Shown: positions 10,202 to 19,273 of the stretch, in pieces
Layout: every line of letters starts with the position of its first letter
Position numbering within the stretch: the stretch's first letter is position 1
Source: Sphingobium lignivorans
GTDB lineage: Bacteria; Pseudomonadota; Alphaproteobacteria; Sphingomonadales; Sphingomonadaceae
Length of the DNA stretch: 64,000 nt
Reading direction: 5' to 3'
Assembly (NCBI RefSeq): GCF_014203955.1
Contig: NZ_JACHKA010000001.1
Span: forward strand, 2,139,001 to 2,203,000
Translations under genes and position numbers: made by a program
Notes under the pieces: generated by a model
Told to the model about the DNA's origin: nothing
What the model saw: the letters and a program-made list of their open reading frames with translations, nothing else
Database searches by the model: none

Positions 10202-10474
10202 ATGCCCACCACCGCTCTCTGGCTCTACATCGCCGCCATCAATCTCGTGACGCTCGCTGCCTTCCGCTTCGACAAGGCGCGGGCGGTTGCCGGGATGCGG
10301 CGGGTGCCCGAGCGTGACCTGCTGCTGCTCGTCGCGCTGGGCGGCACGATCGGCGGCTGGGCGGGGATGCGGCTGTTTCGCCACAAGACTCGCAAGACCA
10401 GCTTCTCGGCCGCCTTCTTCATGATCGCCGTGGCGCAGGCGATCATCCTCATGCTGATCGACATGCGCCCTTGA
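10202..10474 (+). CDS. DUF1294 family small membrane protein
   Basis: The 90-residue protein begins at the ATG at 10202, eight bases after the preceding stop. It has three hydrophobic stretches and the DUF1294 hallmarks [35 protein letters not shown] and RHKTRKTSF. The family is widespread and uncharacterised. Tight spacing suggests co-transcription with the gene at 9613. Confidence 0.8.
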   Translation: MPTTALWLYIAAINLVTLAAFRFDKARAVAGMRRVPERDLLLLVALGGTIGGWAGMRLFRHKTRKTSFSAAFFMIAVAQAIILMLIDMRP

Positions 10475-10508
10475 GTCCGGCCTTTCCCCTCTCTATCGGG
10501 GGGCTTCG

Positions 10509-11495
10509 ATGACAGTGTCACCCTCCCCCTCCACCGGCCTTGTCGGGCGGGCCAGTTTCCCGCACCGGCATCTCCTGGGAATCGCCAGCCTGGCGCCCCA
10601 TGAAATCCGCTTCCTGCTTGACGAAGCCGAGCATTGGGCAGCGCTCAATCGGGCGGATACGCGCAAGCATGACGGCCGGCTTGCCGGGCTCACGCAGATG
10701 AACGCCTTCTTCGAGGCCAGCACGCGCACGCTGCTTTCCTTCGAGGTGGCGGGCAAGCGGCTCGGCGCCGACGTGGTGAACATGCATGCCGCCCAGTCCA
10801 GCGTGAAGAAGGGCGAAACCCTGATCGACACCGCCGTGACGCTGAACTCCATGCGCGCCGGCGTCATGGTGATCCGCCACATGAGTTCCGGCGCCGTGCA
10901 ACTCATTGCGGACAAAGTGGACTGCCCGGTGCTCAATGCCGGGGACGGACGGCACGAGCATCCGACGCAGGCGCTGCTCGACGCGCTGACCATTCGTCGG
11001 CACAAGGGCAGCTTCGAGGGACTGATCGTCACGATCTGCGGCGACATCCTGCACAGCCGGGTCGCACGCTCGAACATGCTCTGCCTGACCGCGCTGGGCG
11101 CGCAGGTGCGCATCTGCGCGCCGCCCACGCTGATGCCGCCGGCGATCGAGCGCTACCGGGTGACGCCCTTCACCGATTTCGACGCCGCCCTTGAAGGCGC
11201 GGACGTGGCCATGGCCCTGCGCGTCCAGAACGAGCGGATGGATGGCGGCTTCATTCCCTCGTCCCGCGAGTTCCACATGCTTTACGGTCTCACGCCCGAG
11301 CGACTGAAACGCGCCAAGCCCGATGTGCTCGTCATGCATCCCGGCCCGATGAACCGGGGCGTAGAGATCACCAGCGGCGTTGCGGACGGTGCGCATTCCG
11401 CCATCACCGAGCAGGTGGAAATGGGCGTGGCCGTGCGCATGGCCTGTCTCGACGTCCTGACGCGCAGCGCGAGAGGAGTGCCGGGATGGGCCTGA
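10509..11495 (+). CDS. pyrB: Aspartate carbamoyltransferase catalytic subunit
   Basis: This is the second step of pyrimidine synthesis: carbamoyl phosphate plus aspartate gives N-carbamoyl-aspartate. The carbamoyl-phosphate loop [21 protein letters not shown], the HPTQALLD motif and [11 protein letters not shown] are all present in a 328-residue protein of normal size. It overlaps the downstream dihydroorotase-like gene by ten bases. No pyrI regulatory chain is seen. This combination, with a PyrC-like partner that lacks the metal ligands, matches the pseudomonad type of ATCase complex, where the PyrC-like chain is structural. Confidence 0.95.
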   Translation: MTVSPSPSTGLVGRASFPHRHLLGIASLAPHEIRFLLDEAEHWAALNRADTRKHDGRLAGLTQMNAFFEASTRTLLSFEVAGKRLGADVVNMHAAQSSVKKGETLIDTAVTLNSMRAGVMVIRHMSSGAVQLIADKVDCPVLNAGDGRHEHPTQALLDALTIRRHKGSFEGLIVTICGDILHSRVARSNMLCLTALGAQVRICAPPTLMPPAIERYRVTPFTDFDAALEGADVAMALRVQNERMDGGFIPSSREFHMLYGLTPERLKRAKPDVLVMHPGPMNRGVEITSGVADGAHSAITEQVEMGVAVRMACLDVLTRSARGVPGWA

Positions 11496-12709
11496 CCGCG
11501 ATCGTCAATGGCCGGATCTGCGATCCTGCCGCCTCCGCGCTGTCGTCCGGCGCCGTCATCATCCGGGACGACAGGATCGAGGCGGTCGGCGCGTCCGACG
11601 TGCCGGCCGACGCCCGAATCATCGATGCGCGCGGCATGATCGTGGCGCCCGGCATCATCGATATCGGCGTGTTCCGCACGGACAAGCCGGCCTTTCATTT
11701 CTCCGGCATCACCCGCGCGGCGCTGATGCCGGACCAGTCGCCCGTGCTGGATGACCCCGGGCTCGTTCAGCATGCCGCGCGCGCGGGCAAGCCCGATTTC
11801 TGGGTTCATCCGCTCGGTGCCGCGACGCGGGGGCTGGAAGGACGCGAACTCGCCGAAATGGGCCTGATGAAGGCCGCGGGCGCACGGGCCATCGCGACCG
11901 GCCGGAGCTGGATCGCGGATTCGGGCGTCATGCTGCGCGTGCTGCGCTACGCCGCCGCGCTGGACCTCACGGTCATCACGCATGCCGAAGACGGCGGCCT
12001 GACGGCGAACGCGGTGGCGACCGACGGCGAGACGGCCTCCCGGCTCGGCCTCGCCAGCGCTCCGGCCTGCGCCGAAGCGATCGCCATCACGCGCGACATC
12101 GCGCTCGCCCGGGAGACCGGCGCACGCGTGCACATCCGCATCGTCACCACGGCGGCCGGGTTCGATCTGGTGCGGGCGGCCAAGGCGGAAGGCCTGCCGG
12201 TCACTTGCGGCATCACGCCGTCCTACCTTTTCCTCAACGATCAGGCGGTGAGCGATTTCCGCACCTTCGCGCGCATGTCCCCGCCCTTGCGCGACGAGAG
12301 CGAGCGCCTTGCCGCGATCGCCGCCGTCGCGGACGGGACGATCGACATTCTTTGTTCCGGCCATGATCCGCGCGGGCCGGAAGACAAGCGCCTTCCCTTC
12401 GCGGATGCGGCGCCGGGCGTGGCGGGGGCGGAAACCCTGCTCCCCCTCTCCCTCAACCTCGTGCGCGAAGGCAAGATCAGCGAAGCGCGCATGATGACGC
12501 TGCTGGCGACCAACCCGGCGCGCCTGCTCGGCCTCGATGCGGGTCGGCTCGCGCCGGGCGCCCCGGCGGACATCATCCTCATCGATCCGGACACGCCATG
12601 GATCGTCGATTCAGGCAAGATGGCGGCCGCCGCCGGCAACACGCCCTTCGACAGGCTCCCCGTGCAGGGCCGGGCAAGGATGATCCTGAAGGGCGGCGAG
12701 ATCCGCTGA
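11486..12709 (+). CDS. pyrC': Dihydroorotase-like protein, probably non-catalytic (PyrC' type)
   Basis: The 407-residue protein has the overall dihydroorotase fold and length but lacks key residues. The HxH zinc motif after PG-I-I-D is replaced by G61 and F63 ([10 protein letters not shown]). The TPHH motif is TPSY (244-247). The second His of HIxHVST is lost (HIRIVTT, 216-222). The catalytic Asp region TDHAPH reads SGHDPRG (291-297). HAED at 166-169 and His216 remain. Established knowledge: in Pseudomonas a similar inactive PyrC' is needed to assemble ATCase with the overlapping pyrB. I infer the same role here, so an active dihydroorotase should be encoded elsewhere in the genome. Confidence 0.85.
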   Translation: MGLTAIVNGRICDPAASALSSGAVIIRDDRIEAVGASDVPADARIIDARGMIVAPGIIDIGVFRTDKPAFHFSGITRAALMPDQSPVLDDPGLVQHAARAGKPDFWVHPLGAATRGLEGRELAEMGLMKAAGARAIATGRSWIADSGVMLRVLRYAAALDLTVITHAEDGGLTANAVATDGETASRLGLASAPACAEAIAITRDIALARETGARVHIRIVTTAAGFDLVRAAKAEGLPVTCGITPSYLFLNDQAVSDFRTFARMSPPLRDESERLAAIAAVADGTIDILCSGHDPRGPEDKRLPFADAAPGVAGAETLLPLSLNLVREGKISEARMMTLLATNPARLLGLDAGRLAPGAPADIILIDPDTPWIVDSGKMAAAAGNTPFDRLPVQGRARMILKGGEIR

Positions 12710-13322
12710 CTCGCCGGTCCGGGCTCCAGAGGTCAGCCGACCAAAACGTGCAGCGCAAGCGAGCTTGAGCGCCTGCTCGGCCATTTGATTCGCGGAGCCG
12801 TGGCGAGACGACTGCCACGACGATCAGACGGAAGCGATGGACGGCGCGAGGGCCTGGCGATGCCGGTCCAACGCGACGCTGCGCTCTGGAAGTTTACAAA
12901 GTTGACGACACGTCTCCGTCAACTTCCGCTTCCGTGAACTTTCGACGAGATGGATGCCATAGCTTGTCCCGGCGAGCCTGTACGGCCCGACCGGACGATG
13001 AAAACCTTCCAGTAAGAGAAGCATGCATTGACCGTCCCTGTCACTTGTCGCCCGAACGAGGCGTCCGGCGGGGCTGCCATGGCGGCAGGGGTGTAGGACA
13101 GCGGAAAAGCAAGGCTGAGAGGGATGGAAGCGGGAGCATGACCGGCACCGGGCCGCTAGAGATAGCGACCCTCTTCCGGCGCTCTTCGGAGGCCAGGTTT
13201 CAACTGGAATCCCACGTGCGTCGGGATGACGAGGTGCCAACGCGGGAAATGACGATGTGCCAGATCGCATGTCGCTCCCGAGCAGACCGCCGCTGTTCGT
13301 CTACGCCACCTGGGCGGCGCTC
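12710..13322. other. Long intergenic region between pyrC' and the SPOR lipoprotein gene
   Basis: No convincing gene is seen in these 613 bases. Open frames on both strands have no recognisable motif and Arg/Pro/Ser-rich shadow composition. The region holds copy A of the dispersed structured repeat (12865-13126) and, near 13206-13228, a degenerate hairpin (ATCCC...GGGAT followed by GACGA) like the short REP sequences common in alphaproteobacteria. The flanking genes are convergent, so no promoter is expected. Confidence 0.6.
12865..13126 (+). repeat. Dispersed structured repeat, copy A
   Basis: About 262 bases that align by eye, end to end, with the reverse complement of 60982-61247. Shared blocks include GCTGCGCTCTGGAAGTTTAC followed by AAAG, CTTCCGCTTCCGTGA, GGGCTGCCATGGCGG and GGGGTGTAGGACAG. 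A hairpin at 12899-12925 has nine paired bases (AAGTTGACG / CGTCAACTT) around a nine-base loop. In copy B the fourth pair is switched from T-A to A-T with pairing kept. No coding frame is conserved between the copies. Nature unknown: a structured RNA, a protein-binding palindrome or a mobile-element remnant are all possible. Confidence 0.75.
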
Positions 13323-14759
13323 TCAGCGCGCCGCGAGACGTGACGAACCGGCTGCCTGTTTCGCGGAAGCGACCCTGCTGTCCTCTCCCTTTGCCCGGGC
13401 ACGGGCCATTCGGGTGCTGTCCGTATCGTCGAGACGCACGAAGCAGGGCTGGCCCGAGGCGCGGAGGGAATTGCACAGCGTCACCGCCGACGCACGATCG
13501 CCAAAGCCGCGAATGGCGAGGCGATGAAAGGCGCGACCGTTCAGCGTGACTTCGCTGTGGACCTCGTTGAAGCCGCCGACAGCATCACGGGTGCGGCTGA
13601 GCTTCGCCCACTTTTCCCGCGCCACCGCTTCATTGTCGTAAGCGCCAAGCTGGACGACCCAGTCACTTGCGCGCGCGTCGGCAACCGGAGCGACCAGACG
13701 GGCAACACGGCTCATGCCAGTGCGCGCAACTAGTGTCTGCGCATCCGAGCCGCCGGACCGCTGGAACGCATCCCGGACCGCGCGACGCATCGGGTCGGCC
13801 GGCGCGTGGATCATCGGCGAGGCCGTTTCATTGCCGGATTCGAAGGCTGCGGCCAGTGCGAGCGTATCGGGCGATGCCGGCTTCGGCTCCGCGGCGGCCA
13901 TGGCCACCGGTTCGGCTGCCGGCGCCGCGGCCGGTTCGGCCGACGCCATGGAAAGCTCGGCGCGCGCCTGCGCGACCGGGTCGGCGAGCGCCGCCATCCG
14001 CGCGGGGGTCTCGCCGGTCCCGCGCAGCGCGAGGCGTTCGGGCTGGCCGGCATCGTCGGCGCGCGGAACGACGCCGATCATCGCATGGACGCGCGCGCCC
14101 TTCTCTTCGCCTTCCGAAATGCGGGACCATTGGGCAATGCGCTGCTCGGCCTCGCGCGCGGGCAGGTCCTGCCCGGCAACGAGTCGCGCCTGTCCCCACG
14201 CGCCACCCAGCGCAAGGGCATAAGCCAGATTCTGGCGAGTCTGCGCCGTCGCATCCGGCTCACGGCTCGCTGCAAGCAGGGCGCGGGCGCCTTCGCGCAC
14301 GTCCCCGGCCATGGCCATGGCGAGCCCATAATCGGCAGCGGGCAGAGAGCCGGCATGCTCCGCGAGCAAGGCCCGGGCGGCTGCGTCATCGCCGAGCCCG
14401 GCCTGCGTCAGCGCAAGGCTGATGATCGTGCGCACATCCCGGTTGCCCAGCGTCATCGCATCGCTGAACGCAGTCCGCGCGGAAAGATAGCGCCCGTTGG
14501 CGAGATAGGCCCGGCCAAGCAGGGCCCGGGCATCCGCATCCTGTGGTGCGGCGGCCACCAGCGCTTCGGCCTGCAGCAGCGCGCGGGCATAATCTTTGCC
14601 GGCCAGCGCCTGCTCGACGCGCGCGCCAAGCGTCGGCGCCTGGGCCGCACTGATCGCCGGGCGATGATCCCGCCCTGCCCCGCTGCAGCCAACCATGGAT
14701 GATCCGAGGATCGCCCCGGAAGCCAGCATGATCGAGAAGGTCCGTTTCGCCATGACCAT
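13323..14759 (-). CDS. TPR and SPOR domain lipoprotein
   Basis: Starting at the ATG at 14759 the protein has 478 residues. MVMAKRTFSIMLASGA... is a lipoprotein signal with the lipobox SMVGC and Cys25. Helical repeats resembling tetratricopeptide repeats fill about residues 40-200 (AQALAGKDYARALLQAEALV-type units). An Ala/Pro-rich linker follows, and a SPOR domain lies near 368-445 (DWVVQLGAYDNEAVAREKW...). SPOR domains bind denuded septal peptidoglycan, so a cell-division or envelope location is likely. The gene starts eight bases beyond the stop of the RHH protein gene and appears to be the third gene of a ParA operon. An upstream in-frame ATG at 14813 would overlap that gene and spoil the signal peptide. 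Confidence 0.85.
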   Translation of the reverse strand: MVMAKRTFSIMLASGAILGSSMVGCSGAGRDHRPAISAAQAPTLGARVEQALAGKDYARALLQAEALVAAAPQDADARALLGRAYLANGRYLSARTAFSDAMTLGNRDVRTIISLALTQAGLGDDAAARALLAEHAGSLPAADYGLAMAMAGDVREGARALLAASREPDATAQTRQNLAYALALGGAWGQARLVAGQDLPAREAEQRIAQWSRISEGEEKGARVHAMIGVVPRADDAGQPERLALRGTGETPARMAALADPVAQARAELSMASAEPAAAPAAEPVAMAAAEPKPASPDTLALAAAFESGNETASPMIHAPADPMRRAVRDAFQRSGGSDAQTLVARTGMSRVARLVAPVADARASDWVVQLGAYDNEAVAREKWAKLSRTRDAVGGFNEVHSEVTLNGRAFHRLAIRGFGDRASAVTLCNSLRASGQPCFVRLDDTDSTRMARARAKGEDSRVASAKQAAGSSRLAAR

Positions 14760-14766
14760 TAATCCC

Positions 14767-15435
14767 TTATTTGCCGCGCGAGGCCGTACGGCGGGCCTCG
14801 ACCTGCCGGGCAAGTGCGTTGAGCTGCTCGTTTTCGGTGATGAGCGTATCGAGTGCCTCGATGAGCAACTGTTGTGCCGAGCGGTTGCTCACTGCGCTCA
14901 GCAGGCGCAGGCGCAAATGCCGCTCCTGGTCGATGCGCAGCGTGAAGGCCGCCTTGCGCGCCGCTTCCGTCAACTTGGCCGGGCTCCGGCTCTCGGCCTT
15001 GCGCGGCGTGGTCCGGGCATTGATCCGCTTCGCGAGCGCCTGAAGCTGCTCCTCGATGGGCGAGACAGGCGCCGGCGAGGCTGGCGCGAGCGCCTCGGCA
15101 GCGGGCACGGCGGAAGCGCGTTCGGCCGTCATGCTGTCGTCAGGCGTGCGCGCGGCCTCCTCTTCGGTCACCTGCGCGGCTTGCGTCCCGGTTCGCAGCG
15201 CCACGGGCGCGGACGCGATGGTTTCGCTATCGACCGGGTCGATCTCCTCCCCGGGGCGGTCGGGCTCGCCCATGTCGTTCCACCCGAGATCATCGTTCGT
15301 CGGGAGCGGCGCGTGCAGGCCGCCCAGGGTCGGGCGGCGCATCGCCGGACGTGCGGTGCCGCGCCGGGCGAGCAGGCCAGCGGTCAGCGAGGCGGCGGGG
15401 CGCGGCTCGGGCATGGAATTCTCGGAGCCGCTCAT
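14767..15435 (-). CDS. ParA-associated protein with a C-terminal ribbon-helix-helix-like domain
   Basis: The 222-residue protein starts at the ATG at 15435, overlapping the parA stop by one base (TGATG). The first two thirds are low-complexity, Ala/Pro/Glu-rich and probably disordered. The C-terminus, about residues 160-215 (KAAFTLRIDQERHLRLRLLS... then NRSAQQLLIEALDTLI), fits the beta-strand, helix, helix pattern of ribbon-helix-helix or ParG-like partners. It probably binds DNA or another partner and stimulates the ParA ATPase; that is inference from its position. Family assignment is tentative. Confidence 0.65.
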   Translation of the reverse strand: MSGSENSMPEPRPAASLTAGLLARRGTARPAMRRPTLGGLHAPLPTNDDLGWNDMGEPDRPGEEIDPVDSETIASAPVALRTGTQAAQVTEEEAARTPDDSMTAERASAVPAAEALAPASPAPVSPIEEQLQALAKRINARTTPRKAESRSPAKLTEAARKAAFTLRIDQERHLRLRLLSAVSNRSAQQLLIEALDTLITENEQLNALARQVEARRTASRGK

Positions 15436-16160
15436 CAGTTGACGATCCTTCTGCCAAAGCCGCCCTGGTGGCGGATCATGGTCGTGGGGTGGCCCGACGA
15501 GAAGACGGTGCGACGGAAGTTGCGCTCCAGCCGATCCGCGACATAGGTCCACAGAGCCTCGATTTCCCTGGCGGACTTGCCATTGACATCGAAGTCCATG
15601 ACCGTCCGCCCGTCGATCATCGATGAGGCGAAATCGGTGCGGTGATGAACGGTGACGGGGGCGACCGTGCCGTGCTGGGAAAGGGCGATGGCCGCTTCGG
15701 ACGTGATGCGCGCCTTCGGCGTCGCGGCATTCACGACGAAGATCAGGGGTTTGCCCGCACGTTCGCACAGGTCGACCGTGGCACCCACGGCGCGCAGGTC
15801 ATGCGGGCTGGGGCGCGTCGGCACGACGATCAGCTCGGCCACGCCGATCACGCTCTGGATCGCCATGGTGATGGCGGGCGGCGTATCGATGACGGCGAGC
15901 TTGAAACCCTGCTGCCGGAGCAGTTCGAGGTCCGAGGCGAGGCGGGCCACGGTCGTCTGGGCAAAGGCGGGGAATTCCTCGGTGCGCTCATTCCACCAGT
16001 CGGCCAGCGAGCCCTGCGGATCGATATCGATGAGCACGACCGGCCCGGCGCCCGCGCGCTGGGCCTGGACAGCGAGATGCCCGGACAAGGTCGTCTTGCC
16101 CGAACCGCCCTTCTGGGACGCAAGTGCCAAGATTCTCACAGATTTCCCCTGGTCGTTCAT
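15435..16160 (-). CDS. parA: Orphan ParA-family ATPase
   Basis: Starting at the ATG at 16160 (MNDQGKSVRILALASQKGG) the protein has 241 residues. The deviant Walker A motif KGGSGKTTLS, Walker A' region VVLIDIDPQGSLADW and Walker B-like AVIDTPPAI are intact. ParA proteins form ATP-dependent dimers that bind DNA and position chromosomes, plasmids or protein cargo. This one has no ParB or parS nearby; its partner appears to be the RHH-type protein that follows. An in-frame ATG at 16295 would add 45 residues not found in ParA proteins. A chromosomal cargo-positioning role is likely. Confidence 0.88.
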   Translation of the reverse strand: MNDQGKSVRILALASQKGGSGKTTLSGHLAVQAQRAGAGPVVLIDIDPQGSLADWWNERTEEFPAFAQTTVARLASDLELLRQQGFKLAVIDTPPAITMAIQSVIGVAELIVVPTRPSPHDLRAVGATVDLCERAGKPLIFVVNAATPKARITSEAAIALSQHGTVAPVTVHHRTDFASSMIDGRTVMDFDVNGKSAREIEALWTYVADRLERNFRRTVFSSGHPTTMIRHQGGFGRRIVN

Positions 16161-16341
16161 CCGCCGGAAGCGGCAAGCTCTCATGAGGCGCCCTAAAATT
16201 CGGTTAAATCCGCCGTTTCGCGAGGGCAGGTCCGTCCGGGAAGGTCGCGTCGGGGTACGAGGGGCAGCGATCAGCCCTAGGATTTGATTAACCACAAGCC
16301 GCTAGGATTGACCCTGTTTCGGCCCGCGCCGCCCCGGAGTC

Positions 16342-17410
16342 ATGAGCATGAGATCGATCAGCGCCACCATCATCCTGACCGGCCTCCTGATGTCGGGCGC
16401 CGCCCTCCAGGCCAGCGTCAAGACGGGCGTCGATGCCTGGAACCAGGGCGACTACGTCCGCGCCGTCGAACAATGGCGGCCGGAAGCGATCGGCGGCAAT
16501 GCCGATGCGCAGTTCAATCTGGGTCAGGCCTACAAGCTCGGCCGGGGCGTGCCGGTGGATCTGCCCGTGGCGCTCGAATGGTATCGCAAGGCGGCCGAAC
16601 GGGGCCATCAGAAAGCTGCCGACAATTATGGCCTGCTGCTCTTCCAGCAGGGGCGCCGGGAAGACGCCATCGCCTATATCAAGGCATCGGCCCGAGCGCG
16701 GCGAGCCGCGTGCGCAATATGTCTACGGGACAGCCCTGTTCAATGGCGACCTGGCCCCGCGCGACTGGGTGAAAGCCTATGCGCTGATGACGAGCGCGGC
16801 GCGCGCCGGCATCGGTCAGGCTACCGCCAGCCTCGCCGAGATGGATCGCTATATTCCCGAGGCGCAGCGAACGGAGGGACTGGCCATGGCCGCGTCCATG
16901 GCGTCCGGCGAAGCGTCGGAAGAGGCGCCGACTGTCCGGGCCGTGGCGGTCGCGCCGTCATTGCGCATCGCGCAGGGCTCCGCTCCTGTCCCGGTGCCGG
17001 CGGCCAAAGCGCGCACGGATCGCGCAGCGACAATGCCCGCATCCGTGCAGGCGCCGGTCCGTTCTGCGCCCGCGCCACAGGTCGCGGCGACGCCAGCCAC
17101 ACCGAACCCAACGCCCCCCCGGGTCACGCCTTCACCGGCGCCCGCGAACGCTCGCCCGGTGCCGCGTCCATCAGCCTCGGGACGCTGGCGTATCCAGCTC
17201 GGCGCTTTCAAGGAGCAAGGCCGTGCACAGGCGCTGTGGGCCTCGCTCGGCAAGAAGGTCCCTGCCCTTTCAGGCTTCCAGCCAGCGTTCATCGCAGCGA
17301 ACGGCTTCACCCGGCTGCTGGTCGGTCCGCTGGACAATGCCGCCGATGCCCGGGCCCTTTGCGAGCGGATCCGCCCGACCGGGACGCCCTGCATGGCGAC
17401 CAGCCAGTAG
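16342..17410 (+). pseudogene. Sel1-repeat and SPOR domain protein, interrupted by a +1 frameshift
   Basis: The first frame gives a signal peptide (MSMRSISATIILTGLLMSGAALQA) and Sel1-like repeats (DAQFNLGQAYKLGRGVPVDL...). At 16691-16693 the sequence reads CCC where CC restores the frame: upstream ...DAIAYIKASA then continues as ERGEPRAQYVYGTALFNGDLAP in the next frame. After a Pro/Ala-rich linker that frame ends in a SPOR domain (GRWRIQLGAFKEQGRAQALW... to TPCMATSQ). A one-base deletion would give a protein of about 355 residues. Either it is a recent inactivating mutation or a sequencing error in a C run. It diverges from parA and shares SPOR and repeat architecture with the third gene of that operon. 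Confidence 0.85.
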
Positions 17411-17451
17411 AAGATCATCGCTTCCGGCCCGGCGCCCTGCATCCGCTGGCG

Positions 17452-18348
17452 TCAGTCGTCCATCCACTGGGCCCGGGGAATGCCGAGCGCATGCAGCAGA
17501 GTGCTGAGATCGCCCCGATCGATCGCGACATCGGCGGCGGCGCGTGTGCGTGGCTTGGCATGATAAGCCACGCCCAGCCCCGCGGCCTCGATCATGGGAA
17601 TGTCGTTCGCGCCGTCGCCGATGGCGATCGACTGGGCGGGGCTGATGCCGAGCGCATCAATGGCCCCGAGCAGCTCGGCCCGCTTGCGCGCCGCATCCAC
17701 GATCGGCTGCTCCACCGTGCCCGCCAGCTTGCCGTCCGCGACATGCAGGATGTTCGCGACCTGCCGATGAAAGCCGATCGCCGCGCTCACTGGCCCGGCA
17801 AAGGGCACGAAGCCACCGGACACCAGGATGGTGCAGGCCCCGCGCGCAACGAGCGTGCGCACCAGCGCGCGCGCGCCGGGCATCAGCCGCACCCGCTCCT
17901 CGCGGCACTGGTCCAGCACGGCCTCATCCAGTCCCTTGAGCAAGGCGACCCGCCCCGCGAGTGCTTCGGCGAAATCGAGCTCGCCGCGCATCGCCCGCTC
18001 CGTCACTTCGGCAATCTGCGGCTTGAGCCCTGCATAATCCGCCAGTTCGTCGATGCATTCGATGGTGATCATCGTAGAGTCCATGTCCGCGATGAACAGG
18101 CGGCAATCGCGATTGGCCTGGGCGAGCACGAAGAGATCGGCGGGCAGCGCCAGCGCCTCGATCGCCGAGCGGGCCAGCGCTCGGTCACCGCTGAAGGCGA
18201 TATCGACCGCTTCGCCCTCGTCGATCCACACCGGCGGCGCAGTTTCCAGCCCGGCAGCCACCAGCGCCTCGCGCGCGCGGTCCACCACCCCCTGCCCAAG
18301 TCCCTCATGCGCGACTAAGGTCGCGATCATGTCCATGCCGTCAGCCAT
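17452..18348 (-). CDS. serB: Phosphoserine phosphatase
   Basis: SerB performs the last step of serine synthesis, hydrolysing phosphoserine. The HAD-fold core has the nucleophile motif IADMDST with Asp88 and Asp90, the SGGF motif and GDGANDIPMIEAAGLG near the end; an ACT-like N-terminal segment precedes it. From the ATG at 18348 the length is 298 aa, as usual. Shorter starts at 18336 or 18330 are possible and would remove most or all of the overlap with the divergent miaA. Confidence 0.93.
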   Translation of the reverse strand: MADGMDMIATLVAHEGLGQGVVDRAREALVAAGLETAPPVWIDEGEAVDIAFSGDRALARSAIEALALPADLFVLAQANRDCRLFIADMDSTMITIECIDELADYAGLKPQIAEVTERAMRGELDFAEALAGRVALLKGLDEAVLDQCREERVRLMPGARALVRTLVARGACTILVSGGFVPFAGPVSAAIGFHRQVANILHVADGKLAGTVEQPIVDAARKRAELLGAIDALGISPAQSIAIGDGANDIPMIEAAGLGVAYHAKPRTRAAADVAIDRGDLSTLLHALGIPRAQWMDD

Positions 18349-19273
18349 TGAGAATTCCGTCTTGCACGACCCGGAGCGGCCGCCGGTCGCGCTTATTGCC
18401 GGGCCGACGGCCAGCGGCAAGAGCGCAGTCGCGCTGCGCCTCGCCGAAGCGACCGGCGGCGTGATCGTGAATGCCGATGCAAGCCAGGTCTATGCCGATC
18501 TTGCCGTGCTCACCGCGCGCCCGCCCGCAGCCGACCTTGCCCGGGCGGAGCACCGGCTGTTCGGCCATGTCGACGGGCTGGAGGATTATTCGGCCGCGCG
18601 ATGGGCGAGCGAAGCGCGCGCGCAGATCGATGCGGCGCATGCGCAGGGCCGGTCCGCGATCCTGGTGGGGGGGACCGGGCTCTATCTCGACACGCTGCTG
18701 CGCGGGATCGCGCCGGTGCCGGAGATCGACCCGGCGATCCGTGCCGCTGTGCGCGCCATGCCGGTCTCGCAGAGCTGGCCCCTGCTCGCCCGGGAGGATC
18801 CCGAAGCCGCCGCCCGCCTGCGCCCGAGCGACACGACACGCGTCGCCCGCGCGCTCGAAGTGGTGCGTTCCACCGGCCGTCCGCTGGCCGAATGGCAGAA
18901 GCACCGCGAGGGCGGCATCATTGGGCGGATGCCGATCCGCGCCGCCGTCGTCATGCTGCCGCGTGATGTGCTCCATGCGCGCGCGGCGCAGCGACTCGAC
19001 GAGATGCTGAAAGGTGGCGCGGTGGAGGAAGTGGCCACGCTGATGGCGCGCGATCTGCCGGCCGATCGCCCCGTGCTGCGGGCGCTGGGCGTCCGGGAGA
19101 TCGCGGACATGCTGGCTGGGCGCACCACGCCCGAGGAAGCGCATGCCGCCATCTTCACGCTCACGCGCGCTTATCAGAAGCGCCAGACGACATGGGCGCG
19201 CAATCGCCAGCGCGACTGGACCATGCGCGCGCCCGGCGAGATCACAAGCATGGAGGATCTCGCGATCCTCTGA
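18329..19273 (+). CDS. miaA: tRNA dimethylallyltransferase
   Basis: MiaA transfers a dimethylallyl group to A37 of tRNAs that read UNN codons. The P-loop LIAGPTASGKSAVALRL, the NADASQVYADL stretch, LVGGTGLYLDTLLRGIAP and the QKRQTTWARNRQRDW motif are all present in about 314 residues. I use the ATG at 18329; a second ATG at 18335 and a TTG at 18362 are alternatives, since the conserved domain begins only near 18386. With the 18329 start the gene overlaps the divergent serB 5' end by 20 bases. Confidence 0.93.
   Translation: MSMPSAIENSVLHDPERPPVALIAGPTASGKSAVALRLAEATGGVIVNADASQVYADLAVLTARPPAADLARAEHRLFGHVDGLEDYSAARWASEARAQIDAAHAQGRSAILVGGTGLYLDTLLRGIAPVPEIDPAIRAAVRAMPVSQSWPLLAREDPEAAARLRPSDTTRVARALEVVRSTGRPLAEWQKHREGGIIGRMPIRAAVVMLPRDVLHARAAQRLDEMLKGGAVEEVATLMARDLPADRPVLRALGVREIADMLAGRTTPEEAHAAIFTLTRAYQKRQTTWARNRQRDWTMRAPGEITSMEDLAIL

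Noticed and set aside
10509..11495. Unusual STRTLLSF in the PyrB carbamoyl-phosphate loop
   Set aside because: Position 56-equivalent Arg is not conserved in alphaproteobacterial ATCases, so this is within normal variation; the invariant Ser-Thr-Arg-Thr is present.
12824..13527. Open frames of 148 and 197 codons around repeat copy A
   Set aside because: They lie on both strands over the same bases, have shadow-like composition and do not keep frame with copy B.
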